From NCBI RefSeq assembly GCF_026967575.1, contig NZ_CP114054.1, forward strand, positions 1,798,001 to 1,862,000: a stretch of 64,000 bases of DNA, written 5' to 3'. This DNA is from Aurantiacibacter sp. MUD11 (GTDB taxonomy: Bacteria > Pseudomonadota > Alphaproteobacteria > Sphingomonadales > Sphingomonadaceae). The notes beneath the pieces are model-generated. The model saw only the letters and a program-made list of their open reading frames with translations, had not been told where the DNA came from and made no database searches. Shown in pieces: positions 43,047 to 52,776 of this stretch (position 1 is the stretch's first letter; the number at the start of each line of letters is the position of its first letter). The position numbers and the translations under genes are program-made.

Positions 43047-44419
43047 GCGCGCTTCGCCTTCTTACCGCCGCCTCCGCCATCGCGCTGGGCAGCATGGCCC
43101 TTCCCGCCACGGCGCAGGACGTCGCCATTACCGGAGCCACCGTGGCGCTGGGCGATGGCAGCGACCCGATCGAGAACGCCACCGTCGTGGTCCGCGGGGG
43201 CCGCGTGGTCGCCGCCGGTGCCGGGGTCAGCGTTCCCGCAGGCATGACCGCCCTCGACGGCAGCGGCATGTGGGTGACGCCCGGCCTGTTCGCTTCGATC
43301 ACCGACCTCGGCCTCGTCGACGTCGGTGCCGTGTCGGAGAGCAACGATATCGATGCCGACGATTCGCCTTTCGGCGCGGCGCTGGATGTCGCCCCGGCGA
43401 TCAACCCGGCCGCGCAGGACTTCGGCTACAGTCGCGCTGGCGGCGTGACCCGAGCCAGCGTCGCTCCGGGCGCGGGGGCCTCGATCTTCGGCGGACAGGG
43501 CGCCGTGGTCGATCTCGGCGCGGACTTCGATGCCGTGACCGTTCCGCGCGCCTTCCAGGTCGTGGAAATGGGCGAGCGCGGCGCACGCCTTGCCGGTGGC
43601 AGCCGCACTTCGGTGTACGCGCTGTTCCGCAATGCGCTGCGCGAGGCAGGCACTTTCGGCGAGGCCGCCCAGCTGCGTACCAGCGGTTCGAGCCAGGGCA
43701 GCACGGGCGGCGAGATCGGGATCGATTCCCGCACGTTCGGAACCGACCGGTCCGGCGACGTGCTGCTGACCCGCTTCGACGCTGCCGCGCTGGTGCCCGT
43801 CGTGCACGGCGAACAGAAGCTCTACGTCATCGTCCACCGCGCTTCGGACATCCTTTCTGTACTGGCTCTGCGCGAGGAATTCCCCGCGCTCGATATGGTA
43901 CTGGTGGGCGTGACCGAGGGCTGGATGGTGGCAGACCAGATCGCCGCTTCGGGTGTGCCGGTGTTGACCGTCGCGCTGAACGACCTGCCCGCCAGCTTCG
44001 AGCGGATTGCCGCCACGCAGAGCAATGTCGGCCGCATGGTCGATGCCGGCGTGACCGTGGGCATCGCCGGTTACGAAAGCAGCGGCGACCACCCGCGCAA
44101 CCTGCCGCAGCAGGCGGGCAACATGGTCGCTCTCAACCGTATTCCGGGCGCCAGCGGCCTCACCTGGGGCGAGGCTTTGGCCGCCATTACTTCGGTTCCG
44201 GCAGCTATTGCCGGGCTTGAGGGACAGGCAGGCGTGCTCGCCGAAGGTGCCTTTGGCGACCTGGTGGTGTGGGACGGCGATCCGCTGGAGCTGAGCTCGG
44301 CCCCGCTGCGCGTCTTTATCGAAGGCGTGGAGCAGCCGCTCGACAACCACCAGACCCGCCTGCGCGACCGCTATCGTTCGCTCGACGAAAGCGAGCGGCC
44401 GCTGGGTTACGTCAGGTAA
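43043..44419 (+). CDS. Amidohydrolase-family periplasmic protein lacking the HxH metal motif
   Basis: 458 aa with a Sec signal peptide ending ATAQD and the N-terminal beta-sandwich of amidohydrolases (ITGATVALGDGSD, TVVVRGGRVVAAG). Where HxH is expected after VTPGLF the sequence is ASITDLG, and the later HSD position reads SSGDHP. The enzyme is therefore probably catalytically degenerate or uses a different site. It overlaps the intact paralogue by ATGA, suggesting a heteromeric complex in which it has a structural role. Confidence 0.85.
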   Translation: MSALRLLTAASAIALGSMALPATAQDVAITGATVALGDGSDPIENATVVVRGGRVVAAGAGVSVPAGMTALDGSGMWVTPGLFASITDLGLVDVGAVSESNDIDADDSPFGAALDVAPAINPAAQDFGYSRAGGVTRASVAPGAGASIFGGQGAVVDLGADFDAVTVPRAFQVVEMGERGARLAGGSRTSVYALFRNALREAGTFGEAAQLRTSGSSQGSTGGEIGIDSRTFGTDRSGDVLLTRFDAAALVPVVHGEQKLYVIVHRASDILSVLALREEFPALDMVLVGVTEGWMVADQIAASGVPVLTVALNDLPASFERIAATQSNVGRMVDAGVTVGIAGYESSGDHPRNLPQQAGNMVALNRIPGASGLTWGEALAAITSVPAAIAGLEGQAGVLAEGAFGDLVVWDGDPLELSSAPLRVFIEGVEQPLDNHQTRLRDRYRSLDESERPLGYVR

Positions 44420-44424
44420 GTAGA

Positions 44425-44446
44425 GGGGCCGGTTTCGCAACCGGCC
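44425..44446. terminator. Convergent terminator hairpin between amidohydrolase and dxs
   Basis: Perfect 9-bp stem GGGCCGGTT/AACCGGCCC with a TCGC loop, six bases after the plus-strand stop and ten before the dxs stop. T-tracts are short on both sides. Confidence 0.65.
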
Positions 44447-44456
44447 CTTCAGCCTC

Positions 44457-46406
44457 TCAGGCCCGCGCTTCTTCCACGCGCTCGCTCTCATTGGCGCTGT
44501 TGTGGCGCAGGGCGCTCAGCACCGTGTCCACGATATGCGGGGCGTTGAGTCGAGCCTCGTCGTACTGCTTCACCGGATCGTCGTGATCGATGAAGGTGTC
44601 GGGCAGGCGCATGGTGCGGATCTTCAGGCCACCGTCGGTCAGGCCTTCGTCGCTGGCCATGGTCAGTACGTGGGCGCCGAGGCCGCCGATGGCGGCTTCC
44701 TCCACCGTTACCAGCACGTCGTGCGTGGCGGCCAGCTTGCGGATCAGCTCCTCGTCCAGCGGCTTGGCGAAGCGCATGTCGGCAATGGTGGTGGCAAGGC
44801 CCTTGGCTTCCAGCTGGTCGGCGGCCTTCTTGGCCTCTTCCAGCCGCGCGCCGAGCGAGAGGATGGCGACCTTGCCGCCCTTCTCCACGTCGCCACGAAC
44901 GATCCGGCCCTTGCCGATTTCCAGCTTCTGCAGGACGGTCGGCATCTCCACGCCGACACCGCTGCCGCGCGGATAGCGGAAGGCGATCGGGCCTTCGTCA
45001 TGCTCGGCGGCGGTATAGGTCATGTGCGCCAGTTCCGCCTCGTCGGCGGCAGCCATGACCACGAAGTTCGGCAGGCTGGCGAGATAGGTGATGTCGAAGC
45101 TGCCGGCATGGGTGGCGCCATCGGCGCCCACCAGACCGGCACGGTCGATGGCGAAACGGACGGGCAGGTTCTGGATCGCCACGTCGTGCACCACCTGGTC
45201 ATAGGCGCGCTGCAGGAAGGTCGAATAGATTGCCGCGAACGGGCGCATGCCCTGCGCCGCGAGACCGGCAGCGAAAGTCACGCCGTGCTGTTCGGCGATG
45301 CCGACGTCGAAGGCGCGTTCCGGGTGCGCCTGGGCGAACTTGTCGACGCCCGTACCGCTCGGCATGGCGGCGGTGATGGCGCAGATGCGCTTGTCGGTAT
45401 CGGCCAGCTTGGCCAGCGTTTCGCCGAACACGTTCTGGTAGGCGGGCGGCCCGGCCTTGGACTTCGCCTTCTCGCCGGTCACGACGTCGAACTTGGGGAC
45501 GCCGTGGTACTTGTCGGCGCTGCTTTCCGCCGGCTCGTAGCCCTTGCCCTTGGTGGTGACGACGTGGACCAGGATCGGGCCCTGCTCGCTGTCGCGCACG
45601 TTCTCCAGCACCGGGATCAGGTGGTCCAGGTTATGGCCGTCGATCGGGCCGACGTAGTAGAAGCCCAGCTCCTCGAACATGGTGCCGCCCATGGCCATGC
45701 CGCGAGCATATTCCTCTGCCTTGTGCAGCCGGTCGTGCACGCGGCGGCTGATCTTGCCGGCCACCTTGGAGGCGAGCGAGCGCAAGCCGAGGTATTCGCT
45801 GCTGGAGACCATGCGCGCGAGGTAGGCGGACAGGCCGCCCACCGGCGGGGCAATCGACATGTCGTTGTCGTTGAGGATCACGATCAGGCGATTGCCCGCC
45901 TGTTCGGCATTGTTCATCGCCTCGTAGGCCATGCCCGCGCTCATCGCGCCGTCGCCGATGACGGCGATCGCCTTGCCCGGCTTGTCGTTCAGCTTGTTGG
46001 CGACGGCAAAGCCGAGGCCCGCCGAGATCGAGGTGGACGAGTGCGCCGCGCCGAACGGATCGTATTCGCTCTCGCTGCGCTTGGTGAAGCCCGACAGGCC
46101 CCCACCCTGGCGCAGCGTGCGGATGCGATCGCGCCGGCCAGTGATGATCTTGTGCGGATAGGCCTGGTGGCCCACGTCCCAGATCAGCCGGTCTTCGGGC
46201 GTGTTGAACACGTAGTGGATGGCGACAGTCAGTTCGACCACGCCAAGGCCGGAGCCGAGGTGGCCGCCGGTCGAGCCGACGGCGTCGATCATTTCGGCGC
46301 GCAGTTCGTCGGACAGCTGGCGCAGCTGGCCAGCCTCCAGCTTGCGCAGGTCGGCGGGAGTGTCGACGGTGTCGAGCAGCGGAGTATCCGGGCGGGGATT
46401 CGTCAT
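44457..46406 (-). CDS. dxs: 1-deoxy-D-xylulose-5-phosphate synthase
   Basis: 649 aa, full length. The thiamine-diphosphate motif [17 protein letters not shown]...NDND is at about residues 150-185. [11 protein letters not shown] near 75, [11 protein letters not shown] near 120 and the transketolase-like central and C-terminal domains are in order. It condenses pyruvate and glyceraldehyde-3-phosphate in the first step of the MEP isoprenoid pathway. A Fur-family gene lies just upstream on the same strand. Confidence 0.97.
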   Translation of the reverse strand: MTNPRPDTPLLDTVDTPADLRKLEAGQLRQLSDELRAEMIDAVGSTGGHLGSGLGVVELTVAIHYVFNTPEDRLIWDVGHQAYPHKIITGRRDRIRTLRQGGGLSGFTKRSESEYDPFGAAHSSTSISAGLGFAVANKLNDKPGKAIAVIGDGAMSAGMAYEAMNNAEQAGNRLIVILNDNDMSIAPPVGGLSAYLARMVSSSEYLGLRSLASKVAGKISRRVHDRLHKAEEYARGMAMGGTMFEELGFYYVGPIDGHNLDHLIPVLENVRDSEQGPILVHVVTTKGKGYEPAESSADKYHGVPKFDVVTGEKAKSKAGPPAYQNVFGETLAKLADTDKRICAITAAMPSGTGVDKFAQAHPERAFDVGIAEQHGVTFAAGLAAQGMRPFAAIYSTFLQRAYDQVVHDVAIQNLPVRFAIDRAGLVGADGATHAGSFDITYLASLPNFVVMAAADEAELAHMTYTAAEHDEGPIAFRYPRGSGVGVEMPTVLQKLEIGKGRIVRGDVEKGGKVAILSLGARLEEAKKAADQLEAKGLATTIADMRFAKPLDEELIRKLAATHDVLVTVEEAAIGGLGAHVLTMASDEGLTDGGLKIRTMRLPDTFIDHDDPVKQYDEARLNAPHIVDTVLSALRHNSANESERVEEARA

Positions 46407-46481
46407 CGGATGGCCTTACATGGACTTTTCTGGCCTGTCGATTAACGGTTCATCGACAGAATTGCACGTTTCATCGTGGCG

Positions 46482-46946
46482 TCAGGAGGAGCAGTCCCGG
46501 CACAGTCCGCGCAGTTCTACCACCGGGCGCACATTTGAGTAGCCCGCCTTTCGGCCAGCCTCTATCAGGGCCCCGGTCAGGCTGTCGTCGTCGAAATGGT
46601 CCGCCTGGCCGCAGTCATCGCAGATCAGGAAGATACAGTCGTGATGGCAGCCGGGATGGGTGTTGGCGAGATAGGCGTTGGCGCTCTCGATCCGGTTGGC
46701 AAGGTTGGTGCGCACGAACAGGTCGAGGATGCGATAGACGGAGTTGGCGGCCACGCGCTTGCCGCGCTTCTGGCCCACCAGTTCGGCGATGTCATAGGCG
46801 CTGGCAGGACGTTCCTGCTCGGCCAGCGTGCGGAACACGTCCTCGCGCATGGCGGTCCACTGTTCGCCCGCTTCGGCCAGCACCTTGCCGGCCTCGTCGA
46901 CCAGCTTGTCGCCGGAATGTTCGTGATGGTGATGATGCGATGCCAT
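46482..46946 (-). CDS. Fur-family transcriptional regulator (Zur-like) with His-rich N-terminus
   Basis: 154 aa. The winged helix (residues about 30-95, with RVAANSVYRILDLF) and a C-terminal metal domain HPGCHHDCIFLICDDCG ... GLCRDC give the paired CxxC structural zinc site. The N-terminus begins MASHHHHHEH, a His cluster that could bind zinc. The sequence lacks the HHDH of iron-type Fur and is closer to zinc-sensing Zur. It would repress zinc-uptake genes. 75 bases separate it from dxs. Confidence 0.85.
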   Translation of the reverse strand: MASHHHHHEHSGDKLVDEAGKVLAEAGEQWTAMREDVFRTLAEQERPASAYDIAELVGQKRGKRVAANSVYRILDLFVRTNLANRIESANAYLANTHPGCHHDCIFLICDDCGQADHFDDDSLTGALIEAGRKAGYSNVRPVVELRGLCRDCSS

Positions 46947-46999
46947 GCGCCCTACATAGGAGCGCTTGCGGCGCGCGGCAATCTACGCTTGTCCCCGGA

Positions 47000-47674
47000 C
47001 TAGCCGGTGCGGAACCGCGCGCGCCAGAACTGCGGGAAGTTCTCGCGCAGCGCCTCTACCTTGGGCGCGTCCCAGCGGCGGATGTAGGCGCTGTCGGGAT
47101 TATGCAGCATGTAGTCCTGGTGGTAGTCTTCCGCCGGGTAGAACTCGCGGTAGTTCTCGATCGCGACGACGATCCGGCGGTCCCAGACACCCGAATTCTC
47201 CATCTGCTGCAGATAGGCCTGCGCGACTTCGCGCTGCTCCTGCGACATGGGAACGATGGCGCTGCGGTAATGCGGGCCGCGATCCGGCCCCTGGCGGTTC
47301 ATCAGCGTCGGGTCCGCCCCGACGGAGAACAGGATCTGCAGCAACTGGTCGTAGCGAATGACCGAGGGATCGTAGGTGACGCGCACGCTTTCCGCATGGC
47401 CGGTGGTGCCGGTGACAACGCGGCGATACTGGGCAGTGGCGGCGCTGCCGCCGTGGAAGCCGGACACCGCGCTGGTGACGCCGCGCGTATGGCTGAAGAT
47501 CGCCTCGATGCCCCAGAAACAGCCGCCCGCGAAGATCGCCGTCTGCAAGCCTGTCTCACTGGCCTGCCGCGTGGCGACGGGGGCGTCGAATACCTCTTCC
47601 GCGAGAGCGGCGTGAGGGACGGACAATGCCGCGAGGCTCAGGGCCCCGGCGGCAAGTAGCGATTTCAAATGCAT
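47000..47674 (-). CDS. msrA: Peptide-methionine (S)-S-oxide reductase MsrA, exported
   Basis: 224 aa. A Sec signal peptide (cleavage after PHAALA) precedes the MsrA domain, with the catalytic GGCFWGIEA near residue 51 and YHQDYML in the C-terminal half. It repairs methionine-S-sulfoxide in the periplasm. The ATG at 47674 follows AGGAG and overlaps the stop of a 34-aa membrane ORF as TGATG. With the exported MsrB at 17106 both stereoisomers can be repaired outside the cytoplasm. Confidence 0.94.
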   Translation of the reverse strand: MHLKSLLAAGALSLAALSVPHAALAEEVFDAPVATRQASETGLQTAIFAGGCFWGIEAIFSHTRGVTSAVSGFHGGSAATAQYRRVVTGTTGHAESVRVTYDPSVIRYDQLLQILFSVGADPTLMNRQGPDRGPHYRSAIVPMSQEQREVAQAYLQQMENSGVWDRRIVVAIENYREFYPAEDYHQDYMLHNPDSAYIRRWDAPKVEALRENFPQFWRARFRTG

Positions 47675-47778
47675 CAAGCTCCTCCGAGTGTCGGCAGGAT
47701 ATTCGCTGCAAGTATTACAGCGGTTACCGCGAAACCCGCAAGGAAGGAGCGATAGAATTCGGCGTTGAAGAGTTCCAT
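47674..47778 (-). CDS. Small membrane peptide (34 aa) coupled to msrA
   Basis: The ATG at 47778 opens MELFNAEFYRSF, then a hydrophobic span of about 20 residues (LAGFAVTAVILAANIL) and a short tail ending LGGA. Its TGA overlaps the msrA ATG as TGATG, the typical coupling arrangement. I see no strong Shine-Dalgarno. It is too short for routine gene calls. Function unknown; it could anchor or stabilise an msrA-related complex, or simply deliver ribosomes to msrA. Confidence 0.55.
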   Translation of the reverse strand: MELFNAEFYRSFLAGFAVTAVILAANILPTLGGA

Positions 47779-47903
47779 TGGGGGGAAATCCAGAAATTCG
47801 GTCGTGTTCGTGCGTTCGCCGTCGGGGATAGCCCCCTGTTACTTTCCAACGACTGAATTTCCACCGCGCTCGCCGTTCAGCAAGCACGGTTCGTCGCACA
47901 TGG

Positions 47904-49526
47904 TTAATGGCGGAAGTGCCGCATGCCGGTGAAGACCATGGCGATACCCGCCTCGTCGGCGGCGGCGATCACCTCGTCGTCGCGCATGGAGCCGCCCGGC
48001 TGGATCACCATCGTCGCCCCCGCCTCGACCGCGCTCAGCAGGCCGTCGGCGAAGGGGAAGAAGGCGTCCGAAGCCACCGCGCTGCCCACGGTGCGCGGCT
48101 CGTCCCAGCCGGCAGCCTCGGCCGCCTCGCGCGCCCGCACGGCGGCAATGCGCGAGGAATCGCGGCGGTTCATCTGCCCCGCGCCGATGCCCGCCGTCGC
48201 GCCGTCCCTGGCATAGACGATGGCGTTCGACTTGACGTGCTTGGCCACCTTCCAGGCGAACAAGGCGTCGGACACTTCCTGCGGCGTCGGCTGGCGCTTG
48301 GTGACGACCTTGAGATCGCCCTCCCCGATCACGCCGTTGTCGCGCGACTGCAGCAGCATGCCGCCGGCGATGGTCTTCATCTGGAAGCCGGGGCGATCCG
48401 CCCTGGGCAGCTCGTCCACCAGCAGCAAGCGCAGGTTCTTCTTCGCTGCGAAAGCAGCGCGCGCCGCATCGTCGGCACCCGGCGCGATCACGACTTCGGT
48501 GAAGATCTCGCAGATCGCCTGGGCAGTCGGGCCGTCGAGCGGACGATTGACCGCCACTATGCCGCCGAAGGCCGAGACGCTGTCGCAGGCCAGCGCCTGC
48601 TGCCATGCCTCGAGCAAGGTGGAAGCCTGCGCCACGCCGCACGGGTTGGCGTGCTTGACGATCACCACGGCGGGATCGCCGCCGGCGAATTCCGCCACCA
48701 GCTCCAGCGCCGCATCGGCATCGTTGTAGTTGTTGTAGGACAGTTCCTTGCCCTGCACCTGTTCGGCCTGCGGCACGCCCAGCGTGCCTGCCGCCTGCGG
48801 CAGGTAGACCGCCGCCGCCTGGTGCGGGTTCTCGCCGTAACGCAGCTCGTCCTTCTTGGCGAAGGCGAGCGGCATCTTGTCGACGAAGGGGGTGGCCTTG
48901 AGCGCCTCCGGCCCCAGCGGGTTGGAAAAGGCGTCGCCGAAGGCGAACCAGTTGGCGATGGCCGCGTCGTAGCTCGCCGTCTTGGCGAAAGCCTTGGCCG
49001 CCATGCGGGTGCGGAAGGCCAGCGTCGTCGCGCCATCGTGCTCGGCCAGTTCCTCCACCAGCTCGCCATAGTCTTCCGGATCGGTGACGATGGTGACGAA
49101 CTGGTGGTTCTTGCTGGCCGAACGCACCATGGCCGGGCCGCCGATGTCGATGTTCTCGACCACGTCTTCACGGCTGGCGCCGCGCGCGACGGTTTCCTCG
49201 AACGGGTAGAGGTTCACCACCAGCAGGTCGATCGCGCCGATATCGTGCGCGTCCATCGCCGCCACGTGGTCCGCATCGTCGCGCACCGCCAGCAAGCCGC
49301 CGTGCACCTTGGGGTGCAAGGTCTTCACGCGGCCATCCATCATTTCGGGGAAGCCGGTGATGTCGGACACGTCGAGCACGTCCAGCCCGGCTTCGCGCAG
49401 CGCCCGTGCGGTGCCGCCGGTGGAAACCAGCTCCACCCCGCCCTTGGCCAGCTTTCCGGCCAGTTCGACAACACCCGTCTTGTCGGACACCGAAAGCAGC
49501 GCCCGCTTGATGGCAACGTCAGTCAT
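47904..49526 (-). CDS. purH: Bifunctional AICAR formyltransferase / IMP cyclohydrolase
   Basis: 540 aa. The N-terminal MGS-like IMP cyclohydrolase domain (about 1-200) starts [16 protein letters not shown], and the C-terminal AICAR transformylase domain contains KHANPCGVA and [18 protein letters not shown]. It performs the last two steps of de novo purine synthesis. It lies nine bases after a heparinase-like gene and downstream of rpe, an order I recall from Sphingomonadales. Confidence 0.97.
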   Translation of the reverse strand: MTDVAIKRALLSVSDKTGVVELAGKLAKGGVELVSTGGTARALREAGLDVLDVSDITGFPEMMDGRVKTLHPKVHGGLLAVRDDADHVAAMDAHDIGAIDLLVVNLYPFEETVARGASREDVVENIDIGGPAMVRSASKNHQFVTIVTDPEDYGELVEELAEHDGATTLAFRTRMAAKAFAKTASYDAAIANWFAFGDAFSNPLGPEALKATPFVDKMPLAFAKKDELRYGENPHQAAAVYLPQAAGTLGVPQAEQVQGKELSYNNYNDADAALELVAEFAGGDPAVVIVKHANPCGVAQASTLLEAWQQALACDSVSAFGGIVAVNRPLDGPTAQAICEIFTEVVIAPGADDAARAAFAAKKNLRLLLVDELPRADRPGFQMKTIAGGMLLQSRDNGVIGEGDLKVVTKRQPTPQEVSDALFAWKVAKHVKSNAIVYARDGATAGIGAGQMNRRDSSRIAAVRAREAAEAAGWDEPRTVGSAVASDAFFPFADGLLSAVEAGATMVIQPGGSMRDDEVIAAADEAGIAMVFTGMRHFRH

Positions 49527-49535
49527 GCGTGAATT

Positions 49536-51395
49536 CTATCCCATTCGTTTGAGCAGCCAGGCGAAATTGCCGCCGCCGCGCGAGGCGAATCCCTGGATCA
49601 CCAGCTGCTGTACAGGATGCGGGCGACCGTTTCCATCGACCCACAGGCTCTCGTCGATTTCCAGCTCTTCCGCGCCGCTGGCGAACTGCCACAGGCTGCC
49701 ATCGGGCAGCAGCAGGCTGGCGCTCTTCTTGCCCTCGGCCAGCTTGGCCTCGACATGGCGGCCGAGGTGAAAGCGGATGGCGAACGGCACCTTGCCGCGC
49801 TTGCCCTTGCCGCGCGAGGGCACCAGCACGTCCTCCCCGCGCAGTTCCATGCCGTCGTCGCGCAGCAGCAGGATGCGGCGGTGAACCAGGCCGAAACGGG
49901 CCGCATAGCCATCGTGGCTGGCTTCCAGACGGGTGGCGGAGCCCTTGTCGAGCTTCACCTGCTTGGTGTCGATTTCCACCTCGCCCACGCCCGCGCCCAG
50001 CTTGCCGTCGATCAGTACGGCGGTGGAGTTGGCATCGCCCAGCACCATCGTGGAATGGGCAGCCGTGGCGCGCAGGCCCTGTTCGATGCGCACGGGCACT
50101 TGCCCACCGGCCAGCGCCGCGCCGCCGCAATTGACGATCAGCCGGTGTTCGCCATGGCTGAATTCCAGCGCCAGCGTGGAGGCGCAGCCGTGTCGGGCGT
50201 GGCGGCCGAAGGGCGGCGGGGCGCCATCGAGCAGCAGCGTGGACTTGCGGGCGGTGACGCGCTGGTAGCCCCAGGATCGCGGATCCTTCAGCGGCCGCGT
50301 GCGCACGCCGCTGGCCTCGACCAGCTCGGCCAGCCGCGAGGCCTTGGTCGCGCCGCCACCTTGCCAGCTGCCCAGCCCGCCATCGCCATGGGTCAGCGCC
50401 AGCAGCGGCGGGACCAGCATCTGCAGCATGGTCTCGAGCATCTGCGGCGGCTCCCGCTCGGTCGCCACGTAACAAGCGCGCAGGTCAATCAGGCAGGCAA
50501 TCGCCTGCATCTGCGCATCGGGGCTGCGCGACAGCACGCCGCCGTCTTCACCGATCGCCTCGCCCAGCGCGCGGACCAGGCCCGCCTCGCCCCACAGCCG
50601 CCGCGGCTTGCCTTGCGGCAGCAGCAGGCCCGAGGCGATGATGGCGCACCAGCCGGTAACCTCGCCCAGCCGGTCGTCGGCCTTGGTGACGTGCTTGTCG
50701 AGCCAGCGGGCGGTATCGGCGATCACGCCCAGCGCGCGGTGGCGCAAGGTGCGGTCCTGCCCGCCCAGCAGCAGCGATCCGTGCGTCAGCCAGGCCAGCA
50801 GGCGCAGGCCCGCATTCTCGACCTTCCAGCCGGGACCGCGCCCCATGGTGGGATTGGCATCGAGCCACGCGGACAGCAGCCGCTCCGCCACCGGGCGGCA
50901 CTGCGGCAGCGTGCCCGAAGTGGCGAGGTCGCGCAGCCAGGTGAAGCCGTGCACCACGCGCTCGAATGGCGGGTTGAGATTGGCGGTAGGGCCGAAGTCC
51001 ACCTGGGTGAACGGCGCCTTCACCCCGTGGATGTAGAAATGCCCGGCCCGCAGCGCCATGCCCGCTGCACGGTCGCCCGGCAGCGGCGAGGCGACGGCCG
51101 CCAGCAGGCGCGGGCGCAGCGGCTTGCGGAAGGGCGCTACGATCGTGCTGCTCGAAAAGCCGAGCCGATAGGCCAGCCGCATCATCCGCTCGCTGGCGGA
51201 GGCCGATGGCGGGGCAAAATCGCTGATCACCAGCGCGCGTTCGGGCGCGAGCTGTTCCGGCGGCGACGCCTCTTCGGGCGCCTGCTCCACCAGTTCCTCG
51301 CGCACGTGGGGGTCGAGCGGGATGGCCAGCTGCCCGGCCTCTTCCAGCGCCTCGCGCGTCACCCCGGCATCAAGCTCGCCTATCCGCGCGTTCAC
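49536..51395 (-). CDS. Heparinase II/III-family protein
   Basis: 619 aa. An all-helical toroid domain (about residues 60-380) contains [19 protein letters not shown] and the C-terminal beta-sandwich has [16 protein letters not shown] and [11 protein letters not shown], as in heparinase II/III polysaccharide lyases. No signal peptide is obvious, so the classical periplasmic lyase role is not certain. The GTG start at 51395 overlaps the rpe stop as GTGA. It is usually annotated only by domain in this lineage; its substrate is unknown. Confidence 0.85.
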   Translation of the reverse strand: MNARIGELDAGVTREALEEAGQLAIPLDPHVREELVEQAPEEASPPEQLAPERALVISDFAPPSASASERMMRLAYRLGFSSSTIVAPFRKPLRPRLLAAVASPLPGDRAAGMALRAGHFYIHGVKAPFTQVDFGPTANLNPPFERVVHGFTWLRDLATSGTLPQCRPVAERLLSAWLDANPTMGRGPGWKVENAGLRLLAWLTHGSLLLGGQDRTLRHRALGVIADTARWLDKHVTKADDRLGEVTGWCAIIASGLLLPQGKPRRLWGEAGLVRALGEAIGEDGGVLSRSPDAQMQAIACLIDLRACYVATEREPPQMLETMLQMLVPPLLALTHGDGGLGSWQGGGATKASRLAELVEASGVRTRPLKDPRSWGYQRVTARKSTLLLDGAPPPFGRHARHGCASTLALEFSHGEHRLIVNCGGAALAGGQVPVRIEQGLRATAAHSTMVLGDANSTAVLIDGKLGAGVGEVEIDTKQVKLDKGSATRLEASHDGYAARFGLVHRRILLLRDDGMELRGEDVLVPSRGKGKRGKVPFAIRFHLGRHVEAKLAEGKKSASLLLPDGSLWQFASGAEELEIDESLWVDGNGRPHPVQQLVIQGFASRGGGNFAWLLKRMG

Positions 51396-52057
51396 CCCGA
51401 GCCTCCCCTGAGTGCGGCGATGTTCTCGGCATAGCGCTCCGGCCCGCCCTTGAAGGTGGCCGAACCCGCCACCAGCACGTCGGCCCCGGCGTCGATGCAC
51501 AGCTTCGCCGTTTCCGCGTTCACGCCGCCATCCACCTCGATCAGCACGTCATGGCCGCCCGCCTCGATCATGCCGCGCACGGCTTCGATCTTGCGCAATT
51601 GCGAGTGGATGAAGCTCTGCCCGCCGAAACCGGGATTGACGCTCATGATCAGCACCAGGTCGATCTCTTCGAGCAGGTAGTCGAGCCGGTCGACCTCGGT
51701 GCCGGGGTTGAGCGAGATGCCGGCCTTCTTGCCGCAGCCCTTGATCGCCTGCACCGTGCGATGGACGTGCGGCCCCGCTTCGGGGTGGACAGTGATGATG
51801 TCGGCGCCCGCTTCGGCGAACTGCTCGATCCACATGTCGACCGGCGACACCATCAGGTGCACGTCCAGCGGCTTTTCCGTGTGCGGACGCAGCGCCTTGA
51901 CGACGGCCGGGCCGATGGTGAGGTTGGGCACGTAATGCCCGTCCATCACGTCCACATGCACCCAGTCGCAGCCGGCCGCATCGATGGCCCGCACCTCTTC
52001 ACCCAACTTGGCGAAGTCGGCCGAAAGTATAGACGGAGAAATGAGCGGGCGGGTCAT
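51392..52057 (-). CDS. rpe: Ribulose-phosphate 3-epimerase
   Basis: 221 aa TIM barrel. [52 protein letters not shown] and EVDGGVN are the diagnostic motifs, including metal-binding His and catalytic Asp. It interconverts ribulose-5-phosphate and xylulose-5-phosphate. First gene of the rpe / heparinase-like / purH run. Confidence 0.96.
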   Translation of the reverse strand: MTRPLISPSILSADFAKLGEEVRAIDAAGCDWVHVDVMDGHYVPNLTIGPAVVKALRPHTEKPLDVHLMVSPVDMWIEQFAEAGADIITVHPEAGPHVHRTVQAIKGCGKKAGISLNPGTEVDRLDYLLEEIDLVLIMSVNPGFGGQSFIHSQLRKIEAVRGMIEAGGHDVLIEVDGGVNAETAKLCIDAGADVLVAGSATFKGGPERYAENIAALRGGSG

Positions 52058-52290
52058 GATTAATTCCCCGCGTTAGAACCGCGCGAATCGCGCTACAAGG
52101 AGAGCGAAAGACGTTTTCCACCAGCGCGCAGGGGTGGTTTCATGACGTCACACTTGCAGAATCCTTCAGCGATGGTTCAGTGCCAATCGCGCAAATGCAG
52201 GACAAGAACGAAGTAATGCCAGCGTTTTTAGCAGGTTACGCCGCGAAACGGCAAGCATGCGAAGGCGCTGCCCAAGGGAATTCACGTAGA

Positions 52291-52776
52291 ATGACGCAAC
52301 GTCTGTTCCGGATATTCGCAACCGCGCTCTTGGCGGTCGGCCTCGCCGTGCCTGCCGGCGCGCAATACCGCAACGAGATGCGTCACTCGATCGCACCGTG
52401 CCAGGGCAGCGGCCCGGCGGTATGGATCCAGGTGACCAACATCTCCAACTCCGAAGGCATGCTGCGCATCCAGCTCTATCCCGGCACCCGCGCCGACTGG
52501 CTGGAGCGGGGGCGCTGGCTCAACCGCATCGAGGTGCCGGCGCGCGAAGGCACGATGCAGATCTGCATGCCCGCGCCGGCGCCAGGCGACTATGCAATTG
52601 CCATCCGGCACGATCGCAACGGCAATGGCCGCACCGACATCACCAGCGATGGCGGCGGCATGTCGAACAACCCCAGCATCAACATCTTCAACCTCGGCAA
52701 GCCGGGCGTGGACAAGACGCGCTTCACGCTGGGCCGCGAGGTGCTGCCGATGCGGATCCGGATGCGCTACCTCTAG
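52291..52776 (+). CDS. DUF2141-family secreted protein
   Basis: 161 aa. A signal peptide (MTQRLFRIFATALLAVGLAVPAGAQ) precedes a beta-rich domain with GMLRIQLYP, CMPAPAPGDYAIAIRHDRNGNGRTD and a C-terminal TRFTLG, the DUF2141 pattern. The start 52291 gives a proper signal peptide; the longer frame from 52180 does not. Its TAG shares the CTAG palindrome with the convergent gene at 52773. Function is not known. Confidence 0.82.
   Translation: MTQRLFRIFATALLAVGLAVPAGAQYRNEMRHSIAPCQGSGPAVWIQVTNISNSEGMLRIQLYPGTRADWLERGRWLNRIEVPAREGTMQICMPAPAPGDYAIAIRHDRNGNGRTDITSDGGGMSNNPSINIFNLGKPGVDKTRFTLGREVLPMRIRMRYL

Noticed and set aside
44502..46445. Long plus-strand frame opposite dxs
   Set aside because: Shadow frame with no recognisable protein family; dxs motifs are unmistakable.
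47907..49532. Long plus-strand frame opposite purH
   Set aside because: Same codon-bias effect; PurH motifs identify the true strand.
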